From: an uncultured Dehalococcoidia bacterium
Lineage (GTDB): Bacteria > Chloroflexota > Dehalococcoidia > Tepidiformales > Tepidiformaceae
Length of the DNA: 64,000 nt
Assembly (NCBI GenBank): GCA_938015525.1
Contig: CALLPC010000007.1
Location: 62,001 to 126,000 of the forward strand
Direction: 5' to 3'
Position 1 is the stretch's first letter. The number at the start of each line of letters is the position of its first letter. Of the stretch, positions 16,637 through 26,238 are shown piece by piece. A program made the position numbers and the translations under genes. The notes below the pieces were generated by a model. The model was not told where the DNA came from. It ran no database searches and was given only the letters and a program-made list of their open reading frames with translations.

Positions 16637-17110
16637 CTATCCACCCTCTGGTTGCTCCATCACCTGGTGAGGGCGAGGAGGCAGGTTCAGGACGTCTTCG
16701 GGATAGGCCTCCGCGAGGTCGCGGAGGAGGTCGCCGAGCCGCAACACCCCAACCACCCGGCCGCCCTCCACCACGGGCAGGTTCCGGTAGTGATGCTGCT
16801 GCATCAGGGCGATTGCTTCGGCCACCGTCCCTGTGGAGGCAATCACCCGGGGCTGCTTCGTGAGGACCGAAGCACCGAGCGGCTGGTCCCAATCGAACCC
16901 ATCCACCATGCATTTCGTAAGGACGTCGCGTTCCGTGAAGATGCCGCGCAGCTCGCCCTGCTCCATAGCGAGCACGCAGGTGGTGCCGACTCGGTTCATG
17001 GTGGCGACGGCCTGGCGAACGGAGATGAATGGCGAAACGGTGGCTGGCTCGCTGAGGGTCAGCTCGGAGAGGCGTTGGTTGACGAACCGGCTGAGCCGGG
17101 TGCGGTCCAT
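16637..17110 (-). CDS. CBS-domain-pair protein
   Basis: TTCVLAMEQGELRGIFTERDVLTKCMVDGFDW...RNLPVVEGGRVVGVLRLGDLLRDL. Confidence 0.88.
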   Translation of the reverse strand: MDRTRLSRFVNQRLSELTLSEPATVSPFISVRQAVATMNRVGTTCVLAMEQGELRGIFTERDVLTKCMVDGFDWDQPLGASVLTKQPRVIASTGTVAEAIALMQQHHYRNLPVVEGGRVVGVLRLGDLLRDLAEAYPEDVLNLPPRPHQVMEQPEGG

Positions 17111-17354
17111 CTGCGCTGTCGTTCGCCTGGATGGAATGGTGCGGTCCGGCCTCGCCGGGCGCCACGAAACAAGTGTACGCCCTTTCGCAAAGTCGTGCAG
17201 GCCGGACGGGATGCAGAGGACCTCTCGTACTCCCCCGATACGGACTACGACGCTTCCCTATTTCCCGTGCCCGTCACCTGCCCATCCCTGCAGGTCCACA
17301 CAGCCGGGGCCGATATTCCGAATACGCCCTGCAACCTGCGGGATTCGGGGAATC

Positions 17355-18698
17355 ATGGCTTCCAAGGCGCAGATCCAGACGGTCAAGGCGGACTTTCTCG
17401 ATCCCTCGCTGTACGAAGACACGGGCCTCTCCGGCGTGCCCCGGCTGAGCCGCGGCGCCGTCATCGGGGCGCTCAGCCGCGCGTTCGACCTCGCGGAGGG
17501 CCGAAAACCGGGCCACGCCCAGCGGGTCGCCTACATCGGCGTCTATCTCGCAAGTGACCTGGGGCTCGAGGCCGGTCGGATCGAAGAGGTTTTCTTCGCC
17601 AGTCTCCTCCACGACATCGGCATGGCGGTGATGGACCCGGTCGCCGTGCCGATGGTGAAACCTTCCCGCCACTGGGGCAGTAACGTGCGCCGGTCGAAAC
17701 CGGCTGACGTCACGTCGCGGAGTGGCTGGGTGGAGGTCATCGATGCGATCGCCCGGCATTGTGAGACCGGCGCCGAGGTAGCCCGGCGGATGGGCTTCGC
17801 CGAAGCCGTCGCCCGCGCGGTGCTGGGCCACCATGACTGCTGGGACGGGTCCGGACGTCCGGGCGCCACGCCGGGGCCGGCAACGCCGCTCGTCAGCCGT
17901 ATCGTCGCCCTCGCTGACCGGTTCGAGACCCTGCTCGACGGGGATGCGCCACCCCTCGTGCTCCGCCGGAGCGGGCCAGACCTCCTGCGCGACATGGCCG
18001 GGCAGGAACTGGACCCCGAATTGGCTGAACGAATGGCGGCTATCGCTTCACGCGATGACTTCTGGCTCGGACTGTATGACCACGACCTCGGCGCCGGGCT
18101 GATGGCCCTCAACTACGGGGGAGTGCTGGCCAGGGACGAGCTGTTCGACCTGCTCGGCGTCCTTGCGGACGTCATCGACGTGCGCAACGGGCGCTCCGAG
18201 GGGTCCGGACGCCGCGTCGCCGACCTCGCGCGGAAAGTTGCATTGCACTGCGACATGACGGAGCGCCGCGCTGACCTCCTGAAGGTGGCCACGCTGCTCC
18301 ACGATATCGGGACGCTTGGTGTGCCAGCCCGGTATCTGCGTAAGCCGGACATCCTGAGTGTGGACGAGATGTCGGCTGTGCAGATGCACCCGGTCTATGC
18401 CCGCGACATCCTGGGTGAGATTCCTGGGCTCGGTGCGGCGGCCTGGTGGGTCGGCTGCCACCACGAACGGGTCGACGGTAAAGGTTACCCCGGCATGCTC
18501 GAGGGCAGCGAAGTGCCGGCCGAGGCCCAGATCATCGGCATGTGCGAAACCTTCGACGCACTCACCAACGACCGGCCATACCGGCGGGCGCTGCCCCGGT
18601 CGGAGGCCTTCGAAATCATGCGGGGGCTGGCCGGGAACCGGTTCGACCCCTACCTGCTTGCGCGCTTCGAAAGCGTCGCGGGCCCGTTCGACGCCTGA
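17355..18698 (+). CDS. Tandem HD-domain protein, C-terminal HD-GYP (putative c-di-GMP phosphodiesterase)
   Basis: HAQRVAYIG...LLHDIGMAVMDP...HHDCWDGSGRP and second LLHDIGTLGVPARYLRKP...HHERVDGKGYPGML. Confidence 0.88.
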   Translation: MASKAQIQTVKADFLDPSLYEDTGLSGVPRLSRGAVIGALSRAFDLAEGRKPGHAQRVAYIGVYLASDLGLEAGRIEEVFFASLLHDIGMAVMDPVAVPMVKPSRHWGSNVRRSKPADVTSRSGWVEVIDAIARHCETGAEVARRMGFAEAVARAVLGHHDCWDGSGRPGATPGPATPLVSRIVALADRFETLLDGDAPPLVLRRSGPDLLRDMAGQELDPELAERMAAIASRDDFWLGLYDHDLGAGLMALNYGGVLARDELFDLLGVLADVIDVRNGRSEGSGRRVADLARKVALHCDMTERRADLLKVATLLHDIGTLGVPARYLRKPDILSVDEMSAVQMHPVYARDILGEIPGLGAAAWWVGCHHERVDGKGYPGMLEGSEVPAEAQIIGMCETFDALTNDRPYRRALPRSEAFEIMRGLAGNRFDPYLLARFESVAGPFDA

Positions 18699-18736
18699 GA
18701 CGGGCGCCATCCCGTCCGGAAGGCACTTCCCGCTGA

Positions 18737-18766
18737 GCCGGGGCCGGCGAAATCGCCGGCCCCGGC
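18737..18766. terminator. Hairpin downstream of the HD-GYP gene
   Basis: gccggggccggcg-aaat-cgccggccccggc: perfect 13-bp stem, 4-nt loop; no T-tract. Confidence 0.6.
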
Positions 18767-18835
18767 AGCATTCATCCGCGGTTCGAACGGGCGGCGCTAC
18801 AATGCCGGCCACGACCCTTTCGGTGGAGCGCATGT

Positions 18836-19483
18836 ATGGCGACGCGGGTCATCTCTATCTCCCGGCAGGTCGGGACGGCGGGCGAAGAAGTGGCGCGGGG
18901 AGTCGCCGACCGGCTGGGCTTCCGATACGTCGACTACCAGGTAATCCAGGAGGCAGCAGCGGAAGCCGGCGTCTCACCGGAGACCGTCTCCGAAGCAGAG
19001 CACACCCCATCGCTCCTGACACGCATCCTCGAGTCCCTGGCCAGAAACCCAGCGATGCCCGCCGCGGGGTGGGCAGACCCGGTGCCGCTGACCACCAGCC
19101 CGCTCCACACCTCGGCTGATTATCGCCGGTTCCTCGAGCAGGTCATCCGCGACCTCGCCGACCGGGGTGAATGCGTCATCGTGGGCCATGCGGCCCAGGT
19201 CATCCTTCGGGACCGGAGTGACGCTGTCCGTGCACTCATCACGGGCTCGCCCAAATACCGCGCCCGGCGCATCATGACCGGTATGGGCGTCGACGAGAAG
19301 GAGGCGCTCAAAATCATCGAAAGGACCGATAACGAACGGTTGGAGTATTTCCGCCGCTTTTACGAAACCGGATGGCTGACTCCGAGCACCTACGACCTGT
19401 GCATCAACACGGACCACCTCTCACCCGGGCAGGCGGCCGAGGTCATCGTGCATTTCGCCTCGCTGCCGCGGGGATTCTCCTGA
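18836..19483 (+). CDS. Cytidylate kinase-like family protein
   Basis: ATRVISISRQVGTAGEEVARGVADRLGFRYVDYQVIQEAA...FRRFYETGWLTPSTYDLCINTDHLSP. Confidence 0.82.
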   Translation: MATRVISISRQVGTAGEEVARGVADRLGFRYVDYQVIQEAAAEAGVSPETVSEAEHTPSLLTRILESLARNPAMPAAGWADPVPLTTSPLHTSADYRRFLEQVIRDLADRGECVIVGHAAQVILRDRSDAVRALITGSPKYRARRIMTGMGVDEKEALKIIERTDNERLEYFRRFYETGWLTPSTYDLCINTDHLSPGQAAEVIVHFASLPRGFS

Positions 19484-20019
19484 TCGCCGCAGGGACGGCG
19501 AGCTGCGGAAGAGGGGACGAGGGCCACCGTAAAACAACCGCGACCGTTGCCCCGGCGTCGACCGCTGCCGACCTCGTGCCGGACCTTTCCGCCGAGGGAT
19601 TCCGACTGGAGGCCAGCGGTAAGCTCCCGGCAATTACGCCGGGTCAGGACGCTTTTATCGCGATTTTTGCCGGTTCGAAGTCTGCCGTCTCGAGCATCCG
19701 GGTGGAGGTCAATCTGCTGCCGGCCGCCGATGCCGCGAAGGCGCAGTTCGGCGCCATTGCCGATGCCCTCCGCAATCCTCCGCCCGACCTTTTCGGACCG
19801 GGGACTACCCAGGCCGATGGTATTCCCGTTTACCAGGCGGACGAGGCGCGCAGTTACGTCACCTCGAAACCAGATGCACAGGGAAATCTCGTCTACTCTG
19901 ACGCGTACCGGATGGGCCGCGCGATCGTCATCGTGTACACACTGGGAAATGACCCAGCAATCGCGAACGCCGCCCGGGAGCTGGTCGCGAAACGCATCGA
20001 CAGCCGGGCACCGCGATAG
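19372..20019 (+). CDS. Putative lipoprotein, unknown function (true start uncertain; overlaps the upstream gene)
   Basis: FRLAAAGILLIAAGTASCGRGDEGHRKTTATVAPAST: lipobox-like AGTASC, then a soluble domain LSAEGFRLEASGKLPAITPGQDAFIAIF. Confidence 0.55.
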   Translation: MADSEHLRPVHQHGPPLTRAGGRGHRAFRLAAAGILLIAAGTASCGRGDEGHRKTTATVAPASTAADLVPDLSAEGFRLEASGKLPAITPGQDAFIAIFAGSKSAVSSIRVEVNLLPAADAAKAQFGAIADALRNPPPDLFGPGTTQADGIPVYQADEARSYVTSKPDAQGNLVYSDAYRMGRAIVIVYTLGNDPAIANAARELVAKRIDSRAPR

Positions 20020-20048
20020 CCTGCCGGCCCACACTGGGCAGTGCTAGG

Positions 20049-21344
20049 ATGCCGGGCATGTCCCACGCACTCGAAGCCCGCGGCCGCCGCCTCCCTTTTT
20101 CGTTCACCGCGCTCGACGCTGCCGTCCGACGCGAGGTCGTCTACCTCGAAGCCAGTGACACCGCGCAGAGCTTCGGCATCCTCTACCTGCCTCCGAATCA
20201 CCAGCCGCGAACCGTCGTGTACCTGATGCACCCCCGGGGCGAATTCACCCGCCACTACGTCGTACCCGGGCTTGTCGCCCGCGGTTACGCAGTCTTTGGG
20301 CAGAACAGCCGCTACCTAAACAACGACACGGACATGGTCCATGAGCGGATTCTGCTGGACATTGCCGCCGGGATGCGGTGGCTGCGGGAGCGGGCGTTTG
20401 AACACATCGTGCTGCTCGGGAACTCGGGCGGCGGCTCGCTGCTCGCCTTCTACCAGTCGCAGGCCTCGCGGCCGCCAGCCGAACGGCTCACCTCGACCCC
20501 CTCGGGCGAGGCGATCGACCTCGCATCGGAGGTGATGCCCGCGGGCGACCTGTACATCGCCGTAGCAGCTCATCTCGGCGAGGGGCGATTCATGCTGAAC
20601 GTCCTCGACCCGAGTGTCACGAACGAATCGGACCCGGCGAGCTACGACCCTGCGTGGGACATGTACAACCCGGAGAACGGCTACCGGCCCTATCCGGAGC
20701 CGAGCCGCTATGACCCCACCTGGCTGGCCGAATACCGGCGGCGCCAGCGCGAGCGAAGCCTTCGCCTCGACGCAATCGCGCGTGAGTACCTCGCTGAACA
20801 TCTCTTTTTCCGGGGCGAGCTCCGCTCCGACCGGTTCGCGACGCTTCCGGCCGCCACGCGGGGCCTCATCGCCCGGCGGGCACGCCTCGGGCGGTATATG
20901 GTCATCTACCGCACCCTGGCAAACCCGGCGTATCTCGACCCGTCTCTCGACCCCAGCCGGCGGCCGCTAGGCAGTATCTTTTCGCCCGGGGACCCCATCA
21001 TCGGGAACTACGGCTACGGCGGTCTCGCTCGGGTGATGACACCCCGCGGCTGGCTGAGCACCTGGAGCGGCACCAGCTCCCAGGCCGACCTCCCGGACAC
21101 GATCCGCTACGTGCAAGTGCCGACCCTCATCGTTTACGCGGACGGCGACTGCGACATCTTCCCATCCGAACAGCAGGAGATCCTGGAGCGGAGCGGTGCT
21201 GCCGATAAGCAGCTGGTGACGCTGGAGTGGGCCGACCACTACCTGAACCCGGTCGGAGAGGAGGGGCGAAAGCTCGCGGACCCGAGGGAGCGGCTACTCG
21301 ACATCATCGTGCCCTGGGTCGAGGCGCGCATCGGGGACCCGTAG
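20049..21344 (+). CDS. Alpha/beta-fold hydrolase
   Basis: RTVVYLMHPRGEFTRHYVVPGLVARGYAVFGQNSRYLNNDTDMVHERILLDIAAGMRWLRERAFEHIVLLGNSGGGSLLAFYQ: GNSGG elbow. Confidence 0.8.
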   Translation: MPGMSHALEARGRRLPFSFTALDAAVRREVVYLEASDTAQSFGILYLPPNHQPRTVVYLMHPRGEFTRHYVVPGLVARGYAVFGQNSRYLNNDTDMVHERILLDIAAGMRWLRERAFEHIVLLGNSGGGSLLAFYQSQASRPPAERLTSTPSGEAIDLASEVMPAGDLYIAVAAHLGEGRFMLNVLDPSVTNESDPASYDPAWDMYNPENGYRPYPEPSRYDPTWLAEYRRRQRERSLRLDAIAREYLAEHLFFRGELRSDRFATLPAATRGLIARRARLGRYMVIYRTLANPAYLDPSLDPSRRPLGSIFSPGDPIIGNYGYGGLARVMTPRGWLSTWSGTSSQADLPDTIRYVQVPTLIVYADGDCDIFPSEQQEILERSGAADKQLVTLEWADHYLNPVGEEGRKLADPRERLLDIIVPWVEARIGDP

Positions 21345-21757
21345 GCAGGGGCTCCCGCCGGAGGCCAGGACAAAGAGTCGCCAGGTCTGCCGGGGCAGCC
21401 TTTGCATACCCGGCCCGCGGCGGGTATTGCGGAGGCTAACCGCGGTGCTCCCAGCCCTGGGCCGGACAGTGGCCCGCCTGGGTCGGCGCAGCCGCAGCAT
21501 CGACTGCTACGCTGAAGACCTCGTCATCGGCAACGGTGCCATCCGGGCGCAGGACCTGGCAGGGCTACGCGTGGAGCCGGAGGACGTGGCCATGATGGAC
21601 AAGCCCGGGGCAGCCGGCGCGCGAGCCGTCCGGTGCGGAGATTGTGCCCGTTTGCGTCGGCGAAAGGTCAGGGCGCTGCCCGGCCGGACCGCGGAAATCC
21701 GGATATGCCCTTCGCGCCAGTTGACCCCTGCGCCGGGCGGCTGGCTACAATCCGGCG

Positions 21758-23287
21758 ATGCTCGCCCGCGTCCTGAGCTGTGCGGTCGTCGGGCTCGATG
21801 GCGAGCTCGTCGAAGTCGAAATCGATATCACCCGGGCCCAGCTCCCGGCGATGACCGTGGTGGGCCTGCCGGATACGGCGGTGCAGGAGTCGCGGGAGCG
21901 CGTCCGGGCCGCCATCCGGAACAGCGGACTGGCCTGGCCGGCGAACAACCGCATCACCGTGAACCTGGCCCCTGCGGACCTGCGGAAAGAAGGTCCTGCC
22001 TACGACCTGCCCATCGCCGTCGGCATCCTGCTCGCCTCCGGCCAGGTCGCGGCCGAGCCCCATGACGCGGTGTTTCTCGGCGAGCTGGCGCTGACCGGGG
22101 ACGTTCGGCCGGTGCGAGGCGTGTTGCCGATGGCGATGACCGCGGCGGCGCGCGGGATACGCCGCGCTTTCGTGCCGGCCGAGAATGCCGCCGAGGCGGC
22201 CCTGGTGGAAGGCCTCGACGTCTTTCCGGTGCCCTCATTGAGCGCACTGGCCGCCCACCTCAACGGGGTGTTGGACCTCGCGCGGTTCGTGTCGAGCGGC
22301 GAGCCGACCGACGACCCGCTCGCGGCGGCGGTGACGGATTTCGCGGACATCGTCGGGCAGGAGCATGTGAAGCGCGCGCTCGAGGTCGCGGCGGCGGGCG
22401 GTCACAACCTCGTGATGAAGGGGCCGCCCGGCAGCGGGAAGACGCTGCTGGCGCGCGCCGTGCCGGGCATCCTCCCGCCGCTCACGGCTGCCGAGGCGAT
22501 GGAAGTGACCCGCATCTATAGCGTGGCGGGGCTGCTGCCACCGGGCGCCGGCCTGGTAGGGAGCCGGCCGTTCCGATCGCCGCACCACACCATTTCGAAC
22601 GCCGGGCTCGTGGGCGGGGGTTCGGTGCCGCGGCCCGGCGAAATCACCCTCGCCCACCGCGGCGTGCTGTTCCTCGATGAGCTTCTGGAGTTCGACCCGC
22701 ATGTGCTGGAGATGCTTCGCCAGCCGCTGGAGGACAAGACGGTCACCATCAGCCGGGCGAAACAGGCGGTCACGTTCCCGGCGAGCTTCATGCTCTGCGG
22801 AGCGCTCAACCCGTGCCCCTGCGGCTATCTCGGCGACCCTGAGCGGCCGTGCACCTGCCCCCCGGCCGTGGTCGGGAGGTATCAGCGCCGCCTCAGCGGC
22901 CCCCTCATGGACCGTATCGACATCTTCGTCGACGTGCCCCGCGTCCCGCTCGAGAAGCTGACGGCTGCCGCGCGGGGCGAACCCTCGTGGGCCGTGCGGG
23001 AGCGGGTAGCCAGGGCGCGCGAGGTCCAGGCTGAACGCTTCGCCGGGACCAGGACCGCAACGAACGGCGAGATGTCGCCAGCACAGGTGCGCGATTTTGC
23101 GCAGGGGGCACTCGAACCGGCAGCAGCAGAGCTGCTGAAGCGGGCAGTGGAGCGGCTGAATCTTTCTGCCCGGGCGTTCCACCGGGTGCTGAAAGTGGCG
23201 CGAACGATTGCCGACCTGGCCGGGTCGGCGCAGATCGGCCCGGCGCACATGGCCGAGAGCATCCAGTACCGGGCGCGGCTGGACTAA
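21758..23287 (+). CDS. YifB/ComM-family Mg-chelatase-like AAA ATPase
   Basis: LARVLSCAVVGLDGELVEVEIDITRAQLPAMTVVGLPDTAVQESRERVRAAIRNSG...GPPGSGKTLLARAVPGILPPLTAAEAMEVTRIYSVAGLL. Confidence 0.95.
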   Translation: MLARVLSCAVVGLDGELVEVEIDITRAQLPAMTVVGLPDTAVQESRERVRAAIRNSGLAWPANNRITVNLAPADLRKEGPAYDLPIAVGILLASGQVAAEPHDAVFLGELALTGDVRPVRGVLPMAMTAAARGIRRAFVPAENAAEAALVEGLDVFPVPSLSALAAHLNGVLDLARFVSSGEPTDDPLAAAVTDFADIVGQEHVKRALEVAAAGGHNLVMKGPPGSGKTLLARAVPGILPPLTAAEAMEVTRIYSVAGLLPPGAGLVGSRPFRSPHHTISNAGLVGGGSVPRPGEITLAHRGVLFLDELLEFDPHVLEMLRQPLEDKTVTISRAKQAVTFPASFMLCGALNPCPCGYLGDPERPCTCPPAVVGRYQRRLSGPLMDRIDIFVDVPRVPLEKLTAAARGEPSWAVRERVARAREVQAERFAGTRTATNGEMSPAQVRDFAQGALEPAAAELLKRAVERLNLSARAFHRVLKVARTIADLAGSAQIGPAHMAESIQYRARLD

Positions 23288-23571
23288 TCGCTCGGCGGCT
23301 CCTTGCCGGGGGAAGTCCCAAGAGATTCCATGAACCTCTGAAACGCCTCGGGGCTCGCCCACGCAAACGGGGCCTCACGGGCGCGCTGGAGCCAGGCCTC
23401 GAAATCGGCCGCAGCCTCCGCCGCGAGTTCGCCGAGCCGCACGTTCGCTTCCACCAGCAAACTCGCCGAAGCGAACAGGTCGGACCAGCGCTGGAGAACG
23501 ACGGCATACTGGCGGCCAAACTCGAGCGCGCGGTCCGAGGGAGCGAGGAACGGCGAGCGCCCGCGTGCCAT
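23284..23571 (-). CDS. Phasin-like/hypothetical helical protein
   Basis: MARGRSPFLAPSDRALEFGRQYAVVLQRWSDLFASASLLVEANVRLGELAAEAAADFEAWLQRAREAPFAWASPEAFQRFMESL. Confidence 0.5.
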   Translation of the reverse strand: MARGRSPFLAPSDRALEFGRQYAVVLQRWSDLFASASLLVEANVRLGELAAEAAADFEAWLQRAREAPFAWASPEAFQRFMESLGTSPGKEPPSD

Positions 23572-23611
23572 GGGGGGAGTATACGCCGGCGGCGGCGTCA
23601 CCTGCTGACGA

Positions 23612-23682
23612 TGTTCGAACATTTGTGTTGACACCAGCACATCCGTTCGCCTAGGCTCTGTTCCACGTTTCGAACGGATGTG
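23612..23682 (+). promoter_or_regulatory. Promoter/operator region with 12-bp inverted repeat and repeated CGAAC half-sites
   Basis: TTGACA (23628-23633), 18-bp spacer, TAGGCT; CACATCCGTTCG (23638-23649) versus CGAACGGATGTG (23671-23682); TGTTCGAACA palindrome 23612-23621. Confidence 0.55.
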
Positions 23683-23688
23683 CGCATC

Positions 23689-23901
23689 ATGGCGAACCCT
23701 CTTCTCACCGTCCTCGTCGACCTCGCCCTCATCGGTTCCGCGCTGGGCATTCTCAGCGCAATGCTGGCGGAAGCGTGCATCGACCGTCGGCCGCGCATCG
23801 GCACCCACCGGCCTCGACCGGTCCATCGGCCGCTCAGCTCGGCCGCACCAAAGCGGGACCGCGGGCTTCAGCTCACGGTGGGAGGCCGCCGCATTGCCTG
23901 A
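23689..23901 (+). CDS. Small single-TM protein, unknown function
   Basis: MANPLLTVLVDLALIGSALGILSAMLAEACIDRRPRIGTHRPRPVHRPLSSAAPKRDRGLQLTVGGRRIA; good upstream promoter elements. Confidence 0.45.
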   Translation: MANPLLTVLVDLALIGSALGILSAMLAEACIDRRPRIGTHRPRPVHRPLSSAAPKRDRGLQLTVGGRRIA

Positions 23902-23902
23902 G

Positions 23903-26161
23903 TCAGGTGGCCGTGCGGCGGAGCGGCAAGGGCGCCTCTTCGGGGAGCGGTTTTCGCCGGCGTTCCTGCACCCGTTCGACGGAGCGGATACCGCGGACGA
24001 TTTCGATCCGGGCCAGGAGCCGGGAAAGCTGCTCGACTCCGGTCGTCTCGAGCGTCGTGGTGATCGTGACCGAGCCGTCACCATTCTCCACGGTTCGCAC
24101 GCCGACCATGTTGACCTTCTCATCGGTCACCACGGTGGTGATGTCGCGGAGGAGCCCGACGCGGTCCCACGCATCGATGCGGATGGAGACCGGATAGGTG
24201 CGCGTGACGGTTCCCCACTCGACTTCGACGATTCGCTCACGCTCCGCTTCGTTGAGGATGTTGAGACAATCGGCCCGGTGAACCGTGACCCCGCGGGAGC
24301 GGGTGACATATCCGATAATCTGGTCGCCGGGGACAGGGTTGCAGCAGCGGGCCATCGTCGTCAGCAGGTTGCCCACGCCGAGCACCCGCATGCCCGGACC
24401 GCCGAGCTTCGCGGGCTCCTGCTTCTGCGGGAGCTCGGGCGGTTCCTCGGCCTCCTCCCGCTCGATGACGGCGGCGACTTTGCGGGCGATGCTGTTCGTG
24501 CTCACCCCGCCGTAGCCGATGGCCGCGAGGAAATCGTCCCAGTTCGAATAGTTGAAGAGCTGGAGGAGCTGCTCCTGCCTCTCGGCAACGTCCCATCCAA
24601 GACGCTTGAGCTCCTTCTCGAGCATCTCGCGGCCGCGCTCGATGTTCTCGGCCCGTTCCTGCTTTCGGAACCACTGCCGGATCTTTTCGCGCGAATGCGC
24701 GGTCCGGATGTACCCGAGATTCTGGTTGAGCCAGTCTCGCGAAGGCCCTTTGCTGGTCCGACTGCGGAGAATTTCGACGACATCGCCCGTTTTGAGCGGC
24801 GAGTTGAGTGCGACCATCCGGCCGTTCACCTTCGCGCCGACCGTCTGGTGGCCGAGGTCGGTGTGGATGCGGTAGGCGAAGTCGAGCGGAGTCGCGCCCG
24901 CGGGCAGATCGAGCACGTCCCCTTTGGGGGTATACACAAAAACCTGGTCGTGGAAGATGTCGGTTTTGACTGATTCGACGAACTCGTCGGCGCCGGCGAG
25001 GTCGCGCTGCCATTCGATGAGCTGGCGCAGCCATGCGATTCGCTCCTCGTCGCGGCCAGCCTGCTTCCCGCCCTCCTTGTACCGCCAGTGGGCCGCGATG
25101 CCGTACTCGGCGACGCGGTGCATCTCCCACGTCCGGATCTGGATTTCGAGAGGACGCCCGCCCGGCCCGACGACCGTGGTGTGGAGCGACTGGTACATCG
25201 AGTCCTTCGGGTTGCCGATGTAGTCGTCGAACTGACCGGGTATCGGCCGCCAGAGCGCGTGGATGACGCCGAGCGCGTGGTAGCACTCTGAGACGGTATC
25301 GACGAAAACGCGCATGGCGAGCAGGTCGTAAATCTGGTCGAAGCTCTTCGACTGTGCCGAATAGCGCCGCATCTTCTGATAGATGCTGTAGATGTGCTTC
25401 GCCCGGCCTGTGACTTCGGCTTTTATCCCGGCTGCGGCGAGGTGTTCTTTGAGAATGGCCGAGGCCTCCGCGATGACCCGCTCGCGAGTGACACGCTTGG
25501 AGGCCAGGAGCTCGGCGATCTCGCGGTACTTCTCGGGCTCGAGGTAGCGGAAAGCGAGGTCTTCGAGCTCCCATTTGATCTGCCAGACGCCCAGGCGGCT
25601 GGCGAGCGGGGCGAAAATCTCCTGCGTCTCGAGGGCGATACGCCGCTGCTTCTCCGGCGGAAAGGCCCAGAGCGTACGCATGTTGTGGAGCCGGTCGCAC
25701 AGCTTGATGAGGACGACGCTCAGGTCCTCCGCCATAGCGAGGAACATCTTCCGGAGGTTTTGCGCCTGGGTGGTCCCCCGCATCGGGTCGAGGTCGGCCA
25801 CGTTCATCGGCAGCTTATCGAGTTTGGTGAGCGCTTCGACGAGCTTTGCGACCCGGGGACCGAACCGTTCCGCGATCTCCTCGTTGCGGACTCCGCAATC
25901 TTCCTGGACGTCATGGAGCAGGGCGGCGGCAATCGCGAGGTGGTCAAGCTCGAGGTTGGCAACGAGTTCAGCGACCGCCACGGGGTGGGTAATGTACGGG
26001 TCGCCCGTTTTTCGGAATTGCCCTTCGTGATGTCGGGCCGCGAAGGCGAAGGCGTCGCGGATGATGTCGAGGCGTTCCGCCGGGAGGTACTGGCTGGCGC
26101 GCGTGAGCACGGCATCGATGGTGACGCTGGCTACGGCGGGCTCTCCGGGGCTTACGGACAT
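23903..26161 (-). CDS. RelA/SpoT bifunctional (p)ppGpp synthetase/hydrolase
   Basis: HHEGQFRKTGDPYITHPVAVAELVANLELDHLAIAAALLHDVQED (HD) + synthetase YKEGG...W + TGS (VYTPKGDVLDLPAGATPLDFAYRIHTDLGH) + ACT domain. Confidence 0.95.
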   Translation of the reverse strand: MSVSPGEPAVASVTIDAVLTRASQYLPAERLDIIRDAFAFAARHHEGQFRKTGDPYITHPVAVAELVANLELDHLAIAAALLHDVQEDCGVRNEEIAERFGPRVAKLVEALTKLDKLPMNVADLDPMRGTTQAQNLRKMFLAMAEDLSVVLIKLCDRLHNMRTLWAFPPEKQRRIALETQEIFAPLASRLGVWQIKWELEDLAFRYLEPEKYREIAELLASKRVTRERVIAEASAILKEHLAAAGIKAEVTGRAKHIYSIYQKMRRYSAQSKSFDQIYDLLAMRVFVDTVSECYHALGVIHALWRPIPGQFDDYIGNPKDSMYQSLHTTVVGPGGRPLEIQIRTWEMHRVAEYGIAAHWRYKEGGKQAGRDEERIAWLRQLIEWQRDLAGADEFVESVKTDIFHDQVFVYTPKGDVLDLPAGATPLDFAYRIHTDLGHQTVGAKVNGRMVALNSPLKTGDVVEILRSRTSKGPSRDWLNQNLGYIRTAHSREKIRQWFRKQERAENIERGREMLEKELKRLGWDVAERQEQLLQLFNYSNWDDFLAAIGYGGVSTNSIARKVAAVIEREEAEEPPELPQKQEPAKLGGPGMRVLGVGNLLTTMARCCNPVPGDQIIGYVTRSRGVTVHRADCLNILNEAERERIVEVEWGTVTRTYPVSIRIDAWDRVGLLRDITTVVTDEKVNMVGVRTVENGDGSVTITTTLETTGVEQLSRLLARIEIVRGIRSVERVQERRRKPLPEEAPLPLRRTAT

Positions 26162-26238
26162 CGGCGGCGGCCTCTTTGCCGGGGCAATCCTTCTCCTTAT
26201 CCTAACATGCTGTCACCCCCGCTCGTCAGGACAGCGCC

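Noticed and set aside
14636-17557. 973-aa plus-strand ORF
   Set aside because: Antisense shadow of korA and the CBS gene in high-GC DNA; the opposite strand has clear enzyme motifs.
18781-18788. GTTCGAAC palindrome upstream of the cytidylate-kinase-like gene as a shared operator with the site at 23612
   Set aside because: The same 8-mer also occurs inside coding sequence (near 5299 and 52904), so it is not specific evidence of shared regulation.
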